In this document: in pieces, positions 36,591-50,600 of the stretch
How the letters are laid out: each line of letters starts with the position of its first letter
Numbering within the stretch: the first letter of the stretch is position 1
Source: Opisthorchis felineus
Taxonomy: Eukaryota; Platyhelminthes; Trematoda; Opisthorchiida; Opisthorchiidae
NCBI GenBank assembly: GCA_004794785.1
Contig: SJOL01003912.1
Span: 183,419-247,418, forward strand
Length of the DNA: 64,000 nucleotides
Reading direction: 5' to 3'
Translations under genes and position numbers: made by a program
The notes under the pieces: generated by a model
What the model was told of the DNA's origin: nothing
Databases searched by the model: none
What the model saw: only the letters and a program-made list of their open reading frames with translations

Positions 36591-38859
36591 CAAAAACGGT
36601 GATTTCAAAGAGTAACGACGGCAGACATTCTGTGGCGGTTAGGCGTCAATATGTATCCATGACGTATTACTGCCAGTGGTGATGATGAACGCAAATGACC
36701 ACCAGTGAGATTCTCATGCTGATGGCCACGGGCGCAGACCTGCCAATGGGCACACAGCGGAAGTATCGGATTGTTGGCTTGAAGCCGCCTCCGTACTTAG
36801 ATAAAACGAGTCCTCTATACTGCTTCGGGGTTTGTTGATGCACGACCTTGCGAAACGGCTAGAGCAGTTACAATTCAAACAATTGATGCTGACACATGCT
36901 GTTAGGTTATTCCACACCACCACTCCTTATCACAGCTGGTTAATTTCCTGCTTCTAACCTTTTCCGACAGTCCCGTGCTGTTATAGCGGCGTGGGTAAAG
37001 TTTCCGGTGTCACGATCCTAGAAAAGAGATGACAACGATGATGCGGATAAGTGCTTTCAGCGCGTGCTCTAGCATGAGGTGGGCATGAAGTTTCTTACTT
37101 GTCAACAACCAGAGACAAGCCATTGTGCTTCATATAAGCCAGCACAAACTGTTCATGGACAATGACGTACGGTAGGATGGATAAAAGTGGCACTGTACCC
37201 CGTAATCTCATCGGGTGTGAAGCTGATGGGTTATGGGTTCGGATGTCCGGTTGTCCGAATGACCGAAACTCCACCTCGAACAATACACACGTTATGAATG
37301 CTCTGGAGTAGTGGAACCGTTAGACTAACGAGTAGGCACAAGGAACACCTATCAGTAGGACGAACTGCTGTTAACAAATTGTTTTAGCGATTACTGGCAT
37401 TCTCTGTTTTGTTTTCAAAATATGTCTACTGTAGGGAAGTCTTACTTGAGCATTTTGGTCTAATTTTGCCAGTAATTACTTTTCTCCCCACGGCAACAAG
37501 CCACAGGGTCACATGATACAAAGCTCAAATTCTGTTCCGCCAGGTGGACGAAAATTTGCATTTCCGCCTGTTGTTCTCCAAAATAACTCATTTCTTCAGA
37601 ATAAATTACCTACCGCTAATGTGCGAAATGTCCCATGTGTCTGTGTGCGTGTGTGGTCACAAAATCGATTAGCTTATAGAAGTGGATTGGGTAGTACGAG
37701 TTTTAAGATCCTGTCAACAACAATCGGAGTTTGGATCGCCGAGTGGTTTTTCGGTCTTTTCACATCCCAAGACTGTCAAGAAATTAGGTGTGATAAGGGA
37801 TGAACCGAACGCTAAGACCGAAAATAAGATAGACATCTTAGTAGCTACGGTGCTTGGAGGCGGTTGTATGCTACACGCACCGAAGCAAGTGCAAGCTGTG
37901 AGCACAGGCGACTGGCAATGGCGAATCTACAGGAAAATATGGCAAATTTTCATTAAAAGTAATACACGGAAACTTCGAAACTTCCCCTAATCAGTCCCCG
38001 ACTGTTGTGTAAAGTGTGTGCTGACATCCAGTTTGGTGTGTTCTTCGTCGAGAAGGATGTGTGAGACATTTACCACATTAACAGATCATTAAACATACAC
38101 TTTTGAACAAGTTTCGTAAAAACTCAAACAAAGATCAATCGATCCGTTTAGCTGTGTACCTGTGTATCTGGTACTCGTTGCTTAGTCATTATTCTGGCTG
38201 GTGGATCTCAACAGGCCTCCATATATCTTATCCCACGGGTTCAAATAGATGTCATAACCTTGCACGTACCACCACATACAGCTCCCTACAAACCACTTGT
38301 GACAAATCTTATATGTGCAGGTCCGGGTAACGAGCTCGAGACTGGTCAGTGATTAAAACACAAAGCTAGACGACAGAAGCAAACCTCTCCGCATCGGGTT
38401 TCCACAGACCAAAGTATTGCTTCTAACTCACATGGGCGAGCTTCGTTCTTCCGGGAGCTTCCGAGGACTGATAAGCTATGACAAGAACGTGACGGTTGGG
38501 CGTGCATGTTGGAATGGGTCTGCGGGCTAAAATAAGTGGAACTCCGTTCCATAGGGTATAATAATGCCATGACAGCAAAGGGGAGCAGCCAGACAGAGCA
38601 GCTGGCTCCCGTACTAAGGACAACAGTAATACGCGACGGTCTGGAGGAAACGTGTATTTTCATTTAGGACAGGGATGCGATGACAGTAAAGTGTATCTCC
38701 CAGACGACCAGCATCTTCACATTTAAGGAAACAGTGATGCTGCCTTCTCCCGAAGAAGGACGAGAAGGTCGGTCCGAAAATCCGCGCAGGCCGATTGTCC
38801 AACGGTTGATCGTGATCGCCGGCGGAGTATCCAATAAATCAAAATACTTTTAAAACCTA
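36591..38859. other. Non-coding stretch
   Basis: No supported gene. A minus frame ending at 37095 contains THNPSASHPMRLRGTVP-type peptide text, of the kind produced by translating repeats, so it is not called as a gene. Confidence 0.4.
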
Positions 38860-40790
38860 CCGAGACCAATGTGACTCCAAAAGCGCCCACTATGCGCAAT
38901 AGTATCAGGAACAGCTCACCTATGTCTTACTCCTCGGTCTCTTGCGCTAGACCGATCCCCCACTGCCCAGCAGGTCAGATCTTGAGTCATAGGTTCCAGG
39001 CAGGGTCCCCCAAGAAAACCACGCTGCTTTCTGCCTTGTGGGAGAGACTTTTAAGAAGAAGGCTCCAGGTGGGTTACCTCGGTGTGAGTAGTCGGGGAGT
39101 ACCATTCTCCCCTGCAACACTTTGCTCACCGGTTCCAAGCCACATCCTCTCCTAACCTTCCAGTGCGATGAACCTAGCTTCCAGTCCAGACGTTGTGTGT
39201 CTAAACTACCGTTCAGTAAAATAAACCAAAACAACCCCTGATCTGATGTACTTGGCAGCTTTCAATGTGTGTACTCTTCTTCAGATTGTGTGGCAGATAT
39301 CTCCTTCTGAAACATTGCTTTCCCCATCTGTCGACGTATGATGTGTCTCCGAAACATGCACACAAAGCCTCACTTCAGTCATGCACCTCAAACCGTCAAA
39401 CACAAATTCTAGTGCTTCATATTTCACTCTTCGGGTATCTGGTCATCTCTATGCAAGGGCACGTGATATTTATGGTGTGGGAGTTGCACTCAATCTCACA
39501 GCTTAAAGCGATACACTGGATACCAGTAAACAGTCATCCTTGTCCTGTACGGATCTGGCGAAATTAGGACCAGTGCAAGCTCATACAGTAAAATGTGTCA
39601 AAATGTCGTGCCGCGTATGTTCCGGCAGAATGCAGGGATAATGGAGAGCGATTATCTCAGTTGTGTGCCGGATTTCGTCTGTTCCTGGACAGTACGAGCA
39701 TTCAGCACAGGTGTTTACGCCGGGTTACCAACCACAAGTCAGTCATATCCTCAGATGGATCACGTCAGTTACCGATAGAGTTTCAAGAAAAGATGTTCTT
39801 TCCTTCTGAGGTCAGCAACTTGACTCCGATCATGTCGTTCCGTGGGGCCGTTAGTCACTTCGCTCTCCCTCAGGATTACATAGAACAATTCCGTTCATCA
39901 ACTTCGATAAATTTCAGTAGCTCAACAATATTGAGCTGATCTAGCTGGAAAACTGACAGAGAACAAAGCAGGACATCGTTCAAGTGGAGTGTTTCGGTGG
40001 TGGGTTTGATTGTAAGTCTGCAAGAACGCCATGCAAAAACCGTCGTGGCATTCAAGATGCTCTTTGGCATTGTACTGAGCAGGTTGCCAACCTCCAACGC
40101 CTACCGAGCCGGCGTGATGTCAGTGTGTTTGTCAGTGGTAAGTTATACACAGTGAAGATGCGACCGGTACTGAGTTACGGGCCAGAAACCTGGTATTTAC
40201 GTGCAGATTATTCCCGAAAACCGGTGTCTCGGAAGCCGGAGCTAGCAGATTAGCAATGCTGAGATACGGAAGGTGTTTTCGGGACGGAAAATTCCTTCAT
40301 GACGGATGGTCAACTCAGGCTTTATGGGTAACGCTGGTTAGGACATGAACTGTGTATTTCATGGGACGGAGAAGCTCGTAGAGACCCGAAGAAATCTCGC
40401 AGAGCTCTTTCCACCTTGTCATGTGCTGAATGGGATCTACGGGAGGTTGACAGTCTATAAGCTGAAAACGAAGCATGAAAGCAATAACCAGTAAATTCTG
40501 CCTTCTTGGATGGAGACTCAGAGACTCAACTTATCACTGGTTAGTAACATCGGCAGACACAGCTCAACAACGCAGTCAGTGAAGCTTCTGCGTGGCTGAC
40601 AAGTCCCCTGGTCCTTCAAATAACCTCCAAACCAACTAACTGGTTATGGCATCGCTTCCAATGCTTAACTATATCTCCCCATTTACCCACCTTTCAGGAA
40701 CCGAAATTGCGGCAGTGGGAACCAACGTACCAGTGGTACGTGGTTTACACCTGATAAACTGAACTAACCTGAACCGATATGTATGAACCT
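38860..40790 (+). mobile_element. RTE-like retrotransposon family B, internally deleted
   Basis: The order of parts is as in a full element but with a gap. About 38860-39240 is a leader. About 39243-39870 carries an APE-type endonuclease split over frames: CVSET (39342-39356), WIPVNSHPC-like text near 39520, DNGERL..LC near 39640, a Q-M-D-H block near 39755 and S-D-H at 39825-39833. At 39984-40253 the RT C-terminal part follows at once (VANLQRLPSRRDVSVFV and LSYGPETWYLRAD, from the conserved region just before and including the LLYG-ETW motif). A decayed 3' region and the family tail (GGAACCGAAATTGCGGCAG) end near 40760. The RT palm with the YxDD active site is absent. The element is dead, with many frameshifts and stops. 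Confidence 0.82.
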
Positions 40791-42739
40791 ACCCTATTTC
40801 ACTCAGCGTGAACGGCATGCGTAAACCGGTCGTTCGTTCCGACAAATACTCCCACCTGGTTTGTTCGCCGTGTTGGGGAATTTGATTGCGAATGTTTCGT
40901 TAACAATCGAGGTGGCATCATCGGTGCGTTGTTAGGTGCAGCTTAGCGATGAGTCAGTGGTTGTGCACAACCAGCGAGCAAACCAGCAACCATCTATGCT
41001 ACCTGAGCTACTAACATTCTCCTCAATAGCAAATACATAAATTTGTAGTGAAAGAACAACCACGATTGCAAACCAGTATGATGCGCTTCGCAGGACGGTC
41101 CTGCTGTCTTTTCTATTTACGGTGTACACGAAATCTGTACATCTTGAAGGCTCTGGTATCGCAACAAAATAAACCAACTGCGTCGCTGTTGTCAAGGCGT
41201 TCCTCTGGACACCGATCACAGGCCTTTTAAACTGCGGTAACAATTCTAGAACAAAACTCTCAGTAGAGAGGTCAAAGTGGCGACTGTCAACCGGGATTTG
41301 GTGTAAAATATCTCCCCCAAAACAGATGAAGTTCTAATTTACTTCAAGTACACCAAAAAAGGTTAGAAAAAGACCCTCAACAGTGATTGTCCGTTGCTCT
41401 AGAGTAGCGCATACCCCTGAGAATGTTGCGAGCCAGTTATTAACCACAATTTAGCATTGGAAGGAAATCAGAATAGCTTCCAACATGGCAGTAGGAGGTA
41501 TTTGCGGAAATGTGCAGAGTTAAGTCAAGTCGAACGCAACGAGACCGACTAAAAGTAGTCGCCCAAGGGTGTGGATTGTTGTGAAGGGGTACGTTCAGTT
41601 GGCTACACTGTGACTGAATAAGAAAAGGTTACAGAACTAAAAGGCAAAGCAAACAGGCAACCTTATCTGCTTCCCGTCGTGTGAAAATAAACGAACAGCC
41701 ATACATACATGGGAGAATGGGAACTGATCAGATAAAACATTTCGATTGGAACAATCCTATTCGGCAACTGTTTGTTGTCAGACTGAAGGTTTGGAATTTC
41801 CAAGGCGTATATAATTGAAACGAATCGGATAATAAAATGTCATTACTGAGAACTATGGTATTTAAGCGGTAAATGACAAACGCAAAAATGGTGAGTTACA
41901 GTCGTTGCAAAGTTCGGCTATTTTGTTAGTGAGCGTCTGCCCATATTTTACATATTCCATAAATTCGTCCAAAACACCACGTCCACGCAACGTGTGAACA
42001 CTAGTTAAATATTTTACAGACCTCTAGGCTTGCCCTTTCCTGTATCCTACCGACAGAAAAGCCTCCGTCAAGCGAATATTTTCGATATAGTCGGGCTATT
42101 CGTGCACAGTTCCCCCGAGGAACAAACCGCATCGCCAAACGGAAATCCCCTCTCTTCCCCTCCCCGAATAAACGGGCTTTTGACACCCGGAGCAAACACT
42201 GCCAAAATCCAAACTTTGTTTAATAAAAATTTGTAGCTGTGGTCGTAAAATACACAATTCTCTGGGTGTTGAATACTTCTCAAGTCTTCAGTTTACTCCC
42301 AGAAAGATCTTGTAAGGACTGAAAAGATGCAACACAAATGGCACAGTAGCTCCATGAGGCCACGCTTTAAATGCACATAAAAATCACCTGAGATCCAGAA
42401 AACTTTTCTATTACGTACGGCATGTGAAAATTGTATTTCCCGCTTATTGGCAAACAAAAATTGATCAAATCCACACAGCTGTACGCAACAAGCACTCCCA
42501 GATTTTGACGCTGAGAAACATTATTTCCAGCAGAAATATGTTTGCATAAGGAACCTCTAGTCCGTTGGCAACTAGTTGGCAATACGGATCAAACTGATTT
42601 TATTTGGCGCAAACGTAAAACGGCACTATCGGGACGCATAGGAAGTGCACATAAGGGGTAGATGCGTGTTTCCAAACCGGGAATGAAACCAATCATAGTA
42701 ACTAATGGTAACAGTGTTATTTTAACTGACAACATATAA
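40791..42739. other. Non-coding stretch
   Basis: No supported gene or repeat recognised. Confidence 0.4.
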
Positions 42740-42870
42740 TTCATGAGGTTGCTGAAAACTCTTGTACTGTTCAATATCGGTCTTACACTTCTCTAGGCCC
42801 GTCAGATAGGCGTTTAAGCGGAACATAGGGTCGAAAACAACTCGGAAACTACGCCTGCCTGGTAAGCCCC
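42740..42870 (-). repeat. R1 dispersed repeat, degraded inverted copy
   Basis: CATGAGGTTGCTGAAAACTC, then CACTTCTCTAGGCCCGTCAG and ATAGGCG, correspond to the inverted R1 blocks at 43.96-44.03 kb. Divergence is high. Confidence 0.5.
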
Positions 42871-43954
42871 AGTCGTGGGCTCAGCAGCAAGTTTATGGGT
42901 AGCATATTCCGCCAAGAAGATATATGCTGCGATAACCCGAATACCGTACCAACTGAAACATGGGGAAGCCTTTAGCAGTGCATTCCGTTGAATAATGTCC
43001 ACTTAAGCTTTCCATTAACATCAAGGTAATTTGCAAATGAGCCTTTTTTTGCCGGTCTTAATTCTTTCTGCTTATTTGGTGTATATTGCACACATCACGT
43101 GTTCAGGGCTCAAAATTAACTCATATGCACTAGACCAACTCTTGTTGCTCGGGCAGCTTGATATCCACCTGAGCGAGCAAGTGGTGCATTTTCTCCTTGT
43201 CCTATTGTATCCAGATGGTCAGTTGCTTTGATTGGTCGACAACTGGCCAATCAGGTGAGTAGTGCACAGATCACTTGGCCAGTAACTGGAGCCTAGTTCA
43301 GTCACGAAACGAGGCAACATACATCATCAACTCTGAAACGTAAAATTTACACCAACTGGAAAGTTCGTACCTTTCTGGAAAGCAACATTTGATTGTTACA
43401 TGAGGTGGATGATGAACAAATAGCCGGTAGAACAGCTAGACCGGGCTGTTGGTCACGAAACTAGTGTAGTCATCGCAAATTTCTTCCACAGTTTCGTCCA
43501 GTGGATGACATCATTTCTTATTATCTTTAACATCGAGACACGTATTATCTCACGTATCTCAAGATACCGGCAGGTCTTCTTTCAAAATCTGCTTGTCACT
43601 TAAGACGACTAATCAGTCTAAAAATTTGAGACCATCTGATAAACTTTACTGAGAACAAGCAGGTCTTACCACCCAAACACAGGTGGGTTACCGCATTTTT
43701 CAGGGGACCAAATTTAATCGGTGATCATTTGATTATTTATGGAAATCCCATTCGGTGAGCTAGCTAACTGTATCATTGAACTGTTCAAGAAGAGGCCAAC
43801 ACCCTGAAGAAAACACAGTTGTGTTATTTGACAGCAACAAACTAGTGAGTAGTGCTCAGACTGGCGGCATTCTCCACTCCCTTTTCTATGCGGCCACATT
43901 TCATTAAGGGATTACTCTGAAAAATTACACCTCAGTCTATACAGGCAACGCACT

Positions 43955-44060
43955 AATGATAAGGTTGCTGAAAGCTCTTTGGCAGCCAACGACCGGTTTT
44001 GCCCTTCTTGGGTTCATCAGGTAGGCGCCACATATTCGGTTTCGGAGGAGGGATTCAGCT
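43955..44060 (-). repeat. R1 dispersed repeat, best-preserved inverted copy
   Basis: GATAAGGTTGCTGAAAGC, CCAACGACCGGTTTTGCCC and TTGGGTTCATCAGGTAGGCG are the reverse complement of 9998-10072. This copy probably lies closest to the family consensus, because its internal words match the other copies most evenly. Confidence 0.65.
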
Positions 44061-47000
44061 GGAATTCGAGTGGAGCTCCCGAGAAAACCAAACTAGCATT
44101 GAAATGAATATATGTACCCTAGTCTAAGTGAAGAACATGAAGATAAAACGCACTCTCATGAGCCTGAATTCGTTAGACATATGCTCAGTGCAGTTTCCGC
44201 ATTTCCAAGCACATTATTAATTCCTCAGTACTGTGTAAACTGTATTCCCTACCAAAAGGAGACACCACCAGCAGCGAAGCATCCTGTTCACTTGTCGGGG
44301 GTATTTACCATACAAGAATGTGTTCTTAGGAGACGAAATAAATGTGCACGTGCGCGTTCACACGATCCTTACCTTGTACAACGTACGACGCAAGTAGAGC
44401 AGCGGTGTTCTCACTGCAGAGCAAAGTACCCGTGACCAAATCGCGTTTGACTTGTAGTGCAAATAAATATCTGAAACGAATATGACCGGGAAAAGTGTTA
44501 GAGGTCACAACCATTCCGCACACAAGTAAGTGAGAATTTTCAACCCTCAGTCAAAACACAATCTAGTTTAGCGTTTGCTTGAACTTCGACATTCAGTTCG
44601 GATGTGAGATTACTGAACTCAGACACTTGGTCTGCTCAAAAAACACCGCGGACCCGTGCACTAACTACAGAGCTTTTGGTTCAAACAGGGTAAGAAGTTT
44701 TATCTTAAAGTTTCCTGTAGTCTGTAATGCCAAACACTGCCTGAAAGATTGATTAGTCAACATGTGTATAAAAAACGTATTGCGGATTATGTTGCGACCT
44801 CTGAGTTGGGAAAATCCTCACCACGGCAACCATCCCGCTAGTAATATATTTCGATCACTTCGATCGGGTATTTGTCATTGTGATCGTTATAGAATTTGCT
44901 GCTGATATCCTGATGGAACGTTTATTCGTCACCGGTCGCATATCCCTTCTAAAGCGCCCTGGCGCTATAGAAACCATAGTGTCCGCCCTTTCAAGAAAAT
45001 GTTCTTTTTTGTGAAAATAGTTTGGGGACTTTCTAATGCTGATGAACCCCAACAATCACTGTCGAATCTCCTAACTGCGGAGTGAGTACAGCGACGAACT
45101 GGTGAATGTAAAAAATCATGGCGAATTCACAATTCAAATTCTAGTGGAAAGACATGTTGTGTACATGTGGGTTGTATGGACCGGAGTAGACGCAAAGTCT
45201 GGCTCAGGACCCTCTGTGAAAAAAGTCTAGCTCTAGGTCGTGTAACATCAAAACTCCAGGAAAGGTTAACCAATGGCGTTGTAAATTGTTTAAGAATGAG
45301 GAAGCGCCATCTCAGGAGTTTGGTGATAACAGACAGACATGGATAGAGTGGACATGTAAGCCACCTGCTTCTTCTACTCGAGAGGTGTTCACCCTGTGTG
45401 CAGTGAGATTAATCGCATCCAGAGCACTTCATGACTGGCTTGTACTATAGGGAAGGTGTTCAGGTCGTTGACTTCACTTGCAGGTCGTGTTTTAGAGGGG
45501 TGAACCATAGAACTTTTGAATTAAAGTGCAGAAGTTTCCTTACGCCAGACTTTACTCTACCAAAACAACGAATTCCACCTACACGGCTCTTTACCTCTGC
45601 AAGTTATAAACAGGTTGGATAATAGAAAACATTTGAATAAAAAAGCAACTGAAAGAAAGATCACCTTAAGATGTGATCAATGGAATCGATTTGAACTTCA
45701 GCAAGCGGTTCAACGTGTTCTATATTCTGTGCTGCTCCAACCAGTTCTAACCGAATATTCTGCGCTTGTTGATGTACTTTTTTGAGATTTCAACGTCGTA
45801 AATTGAAAGAGGTCGGAGCAGTGCAGGATCCAGGCTCACTGTCATTCCAACGGTGTTGACAAGCTCTTTACGAAATCTCGCTTCTCATATTCTATCAGGT
45901 AATCTGATGTTTTTGCAACGAAACAAGACCTTCACACTTTAAATACATTCCCTCTGAATCCTAAGGAGACTCCTATGAAAAGAATTTAATCCCATGAAGA
46001 ATCCGCAACATTACTTTCGTTATCCGGGACTTACTATGCAATCTCAGGCAAAGCTCGAGGAGACGATGTTCAGTGAAAAAAGGCTTTTAACCTGTCTAGC
46101 AAAATGGGTTGTTTCGGGAGAAAGCTGTAATTAAATCGTGCCCAACGGACAGCCTCATTATGGACTGTCCAAAGGAGTAGCCTTCCTTCGAACACGTCTC
46201 TCTCCTGCAGGGTTATTGTAACCCACTTGCCCCCTGTGAGTCTTGGATCTCATCCTTGGACAAATGAATTTGAGTACACCGCATAAGTCAAATCAAACCT
46301 TGTCACAGATAAATTAAGAAATCTATCAAACAGTCAAATTACTAACCTCGTGCACTCTTCATCCAACAGATTCGGATAGGGAGTGTAGAATTTGACACCA
46401 AATCTAAATAGAAGATCCCGACCGGGGCTGATTTGCCGCAAAATAGGCTTATCGTGATCAAGCCAGCACTAAAGGAATAGGGTAAATGGTAAGAGAAGCT
46501 GTGGTAAAAATGAAGTCCTCGCATTCCCGGGATAGATAAGGCGGATTTGTATCCTTGTTAGCAGATTACGCATGGCGGTGATAATAGTGCATATGAAGGT
46601 GTAAACCTGCTCCGTTCACTAATTGGTCACCAAAGTTAAGTTCCTGATTGGGATCATCAAATCCAGTCCGTTCATTAGTTCATTCCATGATATGCTTTGC
46701 ATCGAGCTCAGAATAGCCCTACGCATAACCACCGACGTGGTTACCAATGGACATCACCGCCCAGTAAGCAATAAACACAAAATATTGAGAGCACCGGCGG
46801 GACTTATGAGAAATGATGACAAGATGGATCAAATCTCGGAGCGCACGTGCTGTCAGTAAGTGTGAGTAGTTTCGTCTACATTCGAATTGAAGCATGGAGC
46901 TAAACAGCAGTCGTTACATCTCTTTCACCATTTTGCCTCCGTAAGGACTTTCGGAAGAGTTCCAGAGTAGGTGTAATGAAGTAAGGAATTCTGGACATTT

Positions 47001-50000
47001 TTTGAAAACGGGGTCTTGTGTAACCCTCTGAAGGTTTCAAGGTGTTAATTAATGGTAAAAGGCAGATTCGCATTTGACCTACATTTTCCTTGACTAAGGA
47101 ATGCAACAGTCTCCTGGGATAATGGACACCACGGACGACAAAGAGTTCTGGTCTCTCCTGGCCACGACTTTTTGGACGAGGATTTCATAGAAACAAGTGG
47201 TCGACGGGGAATATTCCGGTGATACCTTACGGGAGTGACCTCTTTTGGAGAGAAGCACACATATGAAATTGATCGACCGAAATCAAGTGGCTTTCCAGTC
47301 GATCACAGGTGCGGGTTTGATTGACCAGACAAAGTGTGACCAAGGAGGGTCTACCAATTGGTATGTGCCGTATGCCTTGAAGGTAGGAACGGAATTCGCA
47401 GCGCACGTATTCAATGCTGGTAGTTAGACTTTGGATAGGCTAAAACTACCGCAGTTTGCCAACGTTTTTCTTTGGAAAAATTGGCTCATCTATGGGTTGG
47501 AAAAACCTACGTCCAAACCGTTGCAATTATCTAGATCGGCCGTTTAATTACAGGTGGATCGGCTCATTCCTGCTTAATTGCCAGTGTCAAAATTGTTTGC
47601 GAACCTGTCGGTTCGATCAGAAATCAATCTGAGAGTGCATACCGATGACGTTGATGGGCGACACTGGAGTTCAGCGCACGCGTCGAATTTTCCAATCCAA
47701 TGAATAAATGAATTGATTGATGCATGTGTTCAAACTTCCGGTTTATGCTTATTGCTTATGCTTATTACTGATGGAAACAGTAACCCGACTTCAGCTACCC
47801 CATTAAAGTCCGACATTTTCACAAGGTCACGATCAGTCTTTTTTTGGAAAAGGTAACGTTAAATGGGGTTGATGTTATAACGAGATCGAGAGCTGACAAA
47901 TCCTCGTGTTGAAAATGTTTACGCGAGCAAAACGAAAGGTAAGGGCCTCATTAGGTAGTTTTTCGGAAGGCGTCCTCAGTAGACGACGATTGTGATCAAC
48001 CACGACTTTTTGGAACATCCCGTTAATGGCCTGAGCTTTGCGAAGTGACGTGAGTCACAATTGCATCCGTGGATCGGCAGTCTCGATCTCAAGTTGTGAA
48101 GCTGAACAATAGGGAAAGGATGCAATGTTTTGCCATCATATTGCTAGCTTGCCCCACCAAGGGGTCAAAGCACTGGACTGTTATTAGAGCCTATCAGCGA
48201 TGCATTGCTGGATTTTTGCCGGGAGATGACACTCGAATGGGGGCATGTTACCCCTACTTCATCATCGTACGCTAGATACACCTCAATTATCAATTCTGAA
48301 AAGGCGGACATGCTCACACTTCGGTGATTTGACCGGTTTGCCTCAAACGATGACAAAGTACTGCCCTGGTTTTGTCGATCGATTGCTCTCCCTGCCAGTA
48401 TTTCTAGATCAGGTAGTACCAGGGACGTTTAAAAATCGCTGGTCGACAGTCGTGGGATAGTCCATCATTGTATATGTCCATAGTGTACTCTGAAACTTCT
48501 AGGCCGGTAAGTCTCTTACGGTTTTTCGAACTCAAGTTCGAAGATTTGCGGGCGTCACGTAGGCCGGCAGTCGATCAATACGAGACCTCCTTGTACAGAA
48601 ACTCTTGAGCAAGTCAGCACATTTCTATAACAGAGCCAACATTATTATAACACACGTAGCGTCTGAATGACACGTATCGGGAGATCGAAGGTGCAATGAT
48701 GCAAGCCTATAAATGACAAAGGACTGGAGTACAGTTTACGGGTGGCTTTATAACAGCAGCATACTACGGTATACGTTATTGAGTTGATATTCCAACGACG
48801 TTGTCTATCGTTGGAAGAGGAAAACACATGTAAATCAAAGCAGAATCGGCGTTATCCTGCTACCGAAATCTCTACAGTTTTGGCTTTGTAAATCGCCTAT
48901 TTCTTAAAAATAAGTTGAACCGGTACATGCTGACCTTTTGTGTTACCTCGGTCAGTGTTTGTCAAACGAACAAGTCGAATCAATCGTCTCGCGTGTTGTC
49001 CAATTAGTGATTAGATCAGCCAACATACACCTCGTTGTTCGTTAGATTGATCTGGATTGCATGGTCGTACGCCTAATAAGATATTTCTCAAGGACTTAAA
49101 CTGTCTATCAGAAATAATAATCTTTTATCGTGTTACTCTAAGAGACCTATTCTAATAATTAGCGGATTTGTAAAACACGCGATAGGAAGTGCGAAGTTGG
49201 AGCGTTGCGAAGGAATGAATAATTCGAGCTGTCTTACGAAAAATCAAAGACATATACATAAGACGCTTCCCGCCTTCATCCAAACAGAGAGTTTCTAAGC
49301 GATGAATGTTCAGAACTAGTATGAGTGTGAACCTCTGTCGGTGACACGTATGATGGGAAAAATTGACTTGCCCGCAGGTAAGTTGCTAAGTGGGTTCGTC
49401 TAGATCTGTATCAAATGGATTGTCATAACGACACGGCACCACTCAACCCAGTAAAGGTGATTAAACTGAGCTTTTGAAAGGAGTCTTGAACTAGCTAATT
49501 AAAACGCCCATTTTCTTCGGGGGGGGGGGATGCTAAATTAAAATGCTGCAAATGCTCAACCGGTAATGAAGCTGATGCATGAAGATTTGTACCTGGTTAA
49601 GTCTTTGTAATAAAAAACTTTCCCAAAACGCGAAACAGCCCGACTAACTCTAACACCTAGTCCTCCTAATTTTGTCGCTTGAGCCATGCCAAATTCTGTG
49701 GGGCCAAATCAGCGAGAAAAGTAGAAATCCACTACATACACCAGTTGCTTTAACCGGCTAAGGCCACTTACGCTGTGAAGGAAAGGAAATTTTCCACTCT
49801 GAGGAAAATACGACCCACTACACAGTGCCATCGCGGTTTATTTGCATAAAGAAAACTACTCACAAGTTTGTTGAAAATCCTTCAAATTATTACAGATATA
49901 TTTTAGAAATTAAGGAGATCTAAAACATTGGTCGTTGAATTTTGCCGAGTAAATTCAACCTTGGGGTGCAGTATAAGAAGGATATTAGTATGACCGGGCA

Positions 50001-50459
50001 TGCCCTGACATGACAATAAAGTTACAGGTTATTAGACCGAACGTGATTCTTCCAAATTGCGCAAAGGTAATGGTTATGCCCATCTTAATATCTCCAAAAA
50101 GTAACAAACACAACCGATTCTGATCAGCTTCCAGGAGATAATCAATAGAACACAACCCCTTAGGAGGTTTAAAATTGCTTAATCCGAGGCATTTCGAAAC
50201 AATACAGTGGAAATGCAGCGAATCAACAGTGGACCTAGAGATTTGAAAACTTACACGCATCCCTTCGTCATTCACGTATTCCAAGTCAAAATAGTCGGAT
50301 TCGAGCAAATGAAGCCGATCAACCATGGAAGCGTGAAGTTCTTGTCCCGTTGCGTGAACCTAATTTAGAGAACAGGGTAAGTGATGGCATTTCTACTCAA
50401 CTGAAAAACTAAGGTGAACCCAATTTCAGCTTCTCCTGACGGCTTCCTATTCCTTATGA
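44061..50459. other. Long non-coding stretch
   Basis: No gene supported over about 6.4 kb. Short frames are uninformative. An 11-base G run is at 49519-49529. Confidence 0.45.
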
Positions 50460-50600
50460 AATAAACAGCAATCACTCTGCTGTAACATACTTTCGGTGTA
50501 TAGGTACCATGCCACCCAAAAGGAATCACTACTTATATGACGATAAACTAGTTGGCCTGTGCCACTGCATTCGTCAGAGCCTTTATCGAAGTTGGATACT
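50460..50600 (-). mobile_element. Partial tRNA-derived SINE, body end only
   Basis: CTGCTGTAACATACTTTCGG and TACCATGCCACCCAAAAGGA match the 3' body of SINE copy 1 (AGCTGTAACACCCTTCGGG, GCCATGCCACCCAAAGGAA). The tRNA-like head cannot be recognised with certainty. A second short match, GATGCCTAGCTGCC, lies near 50675. Confidence 0.55.

Noticed and set aside
37095..37283. Minus frame containing THNPSASHPMRLRGTVP
   Set aside because: This is the type of peptide text produced by translating dispersed repeats; no gene evidence.
49519..49529. Run of eleven G as a regulatory or quadruplex element
   Set aside because: A single run cannot form an intramolecular quadruplex and there is no gene next to it.
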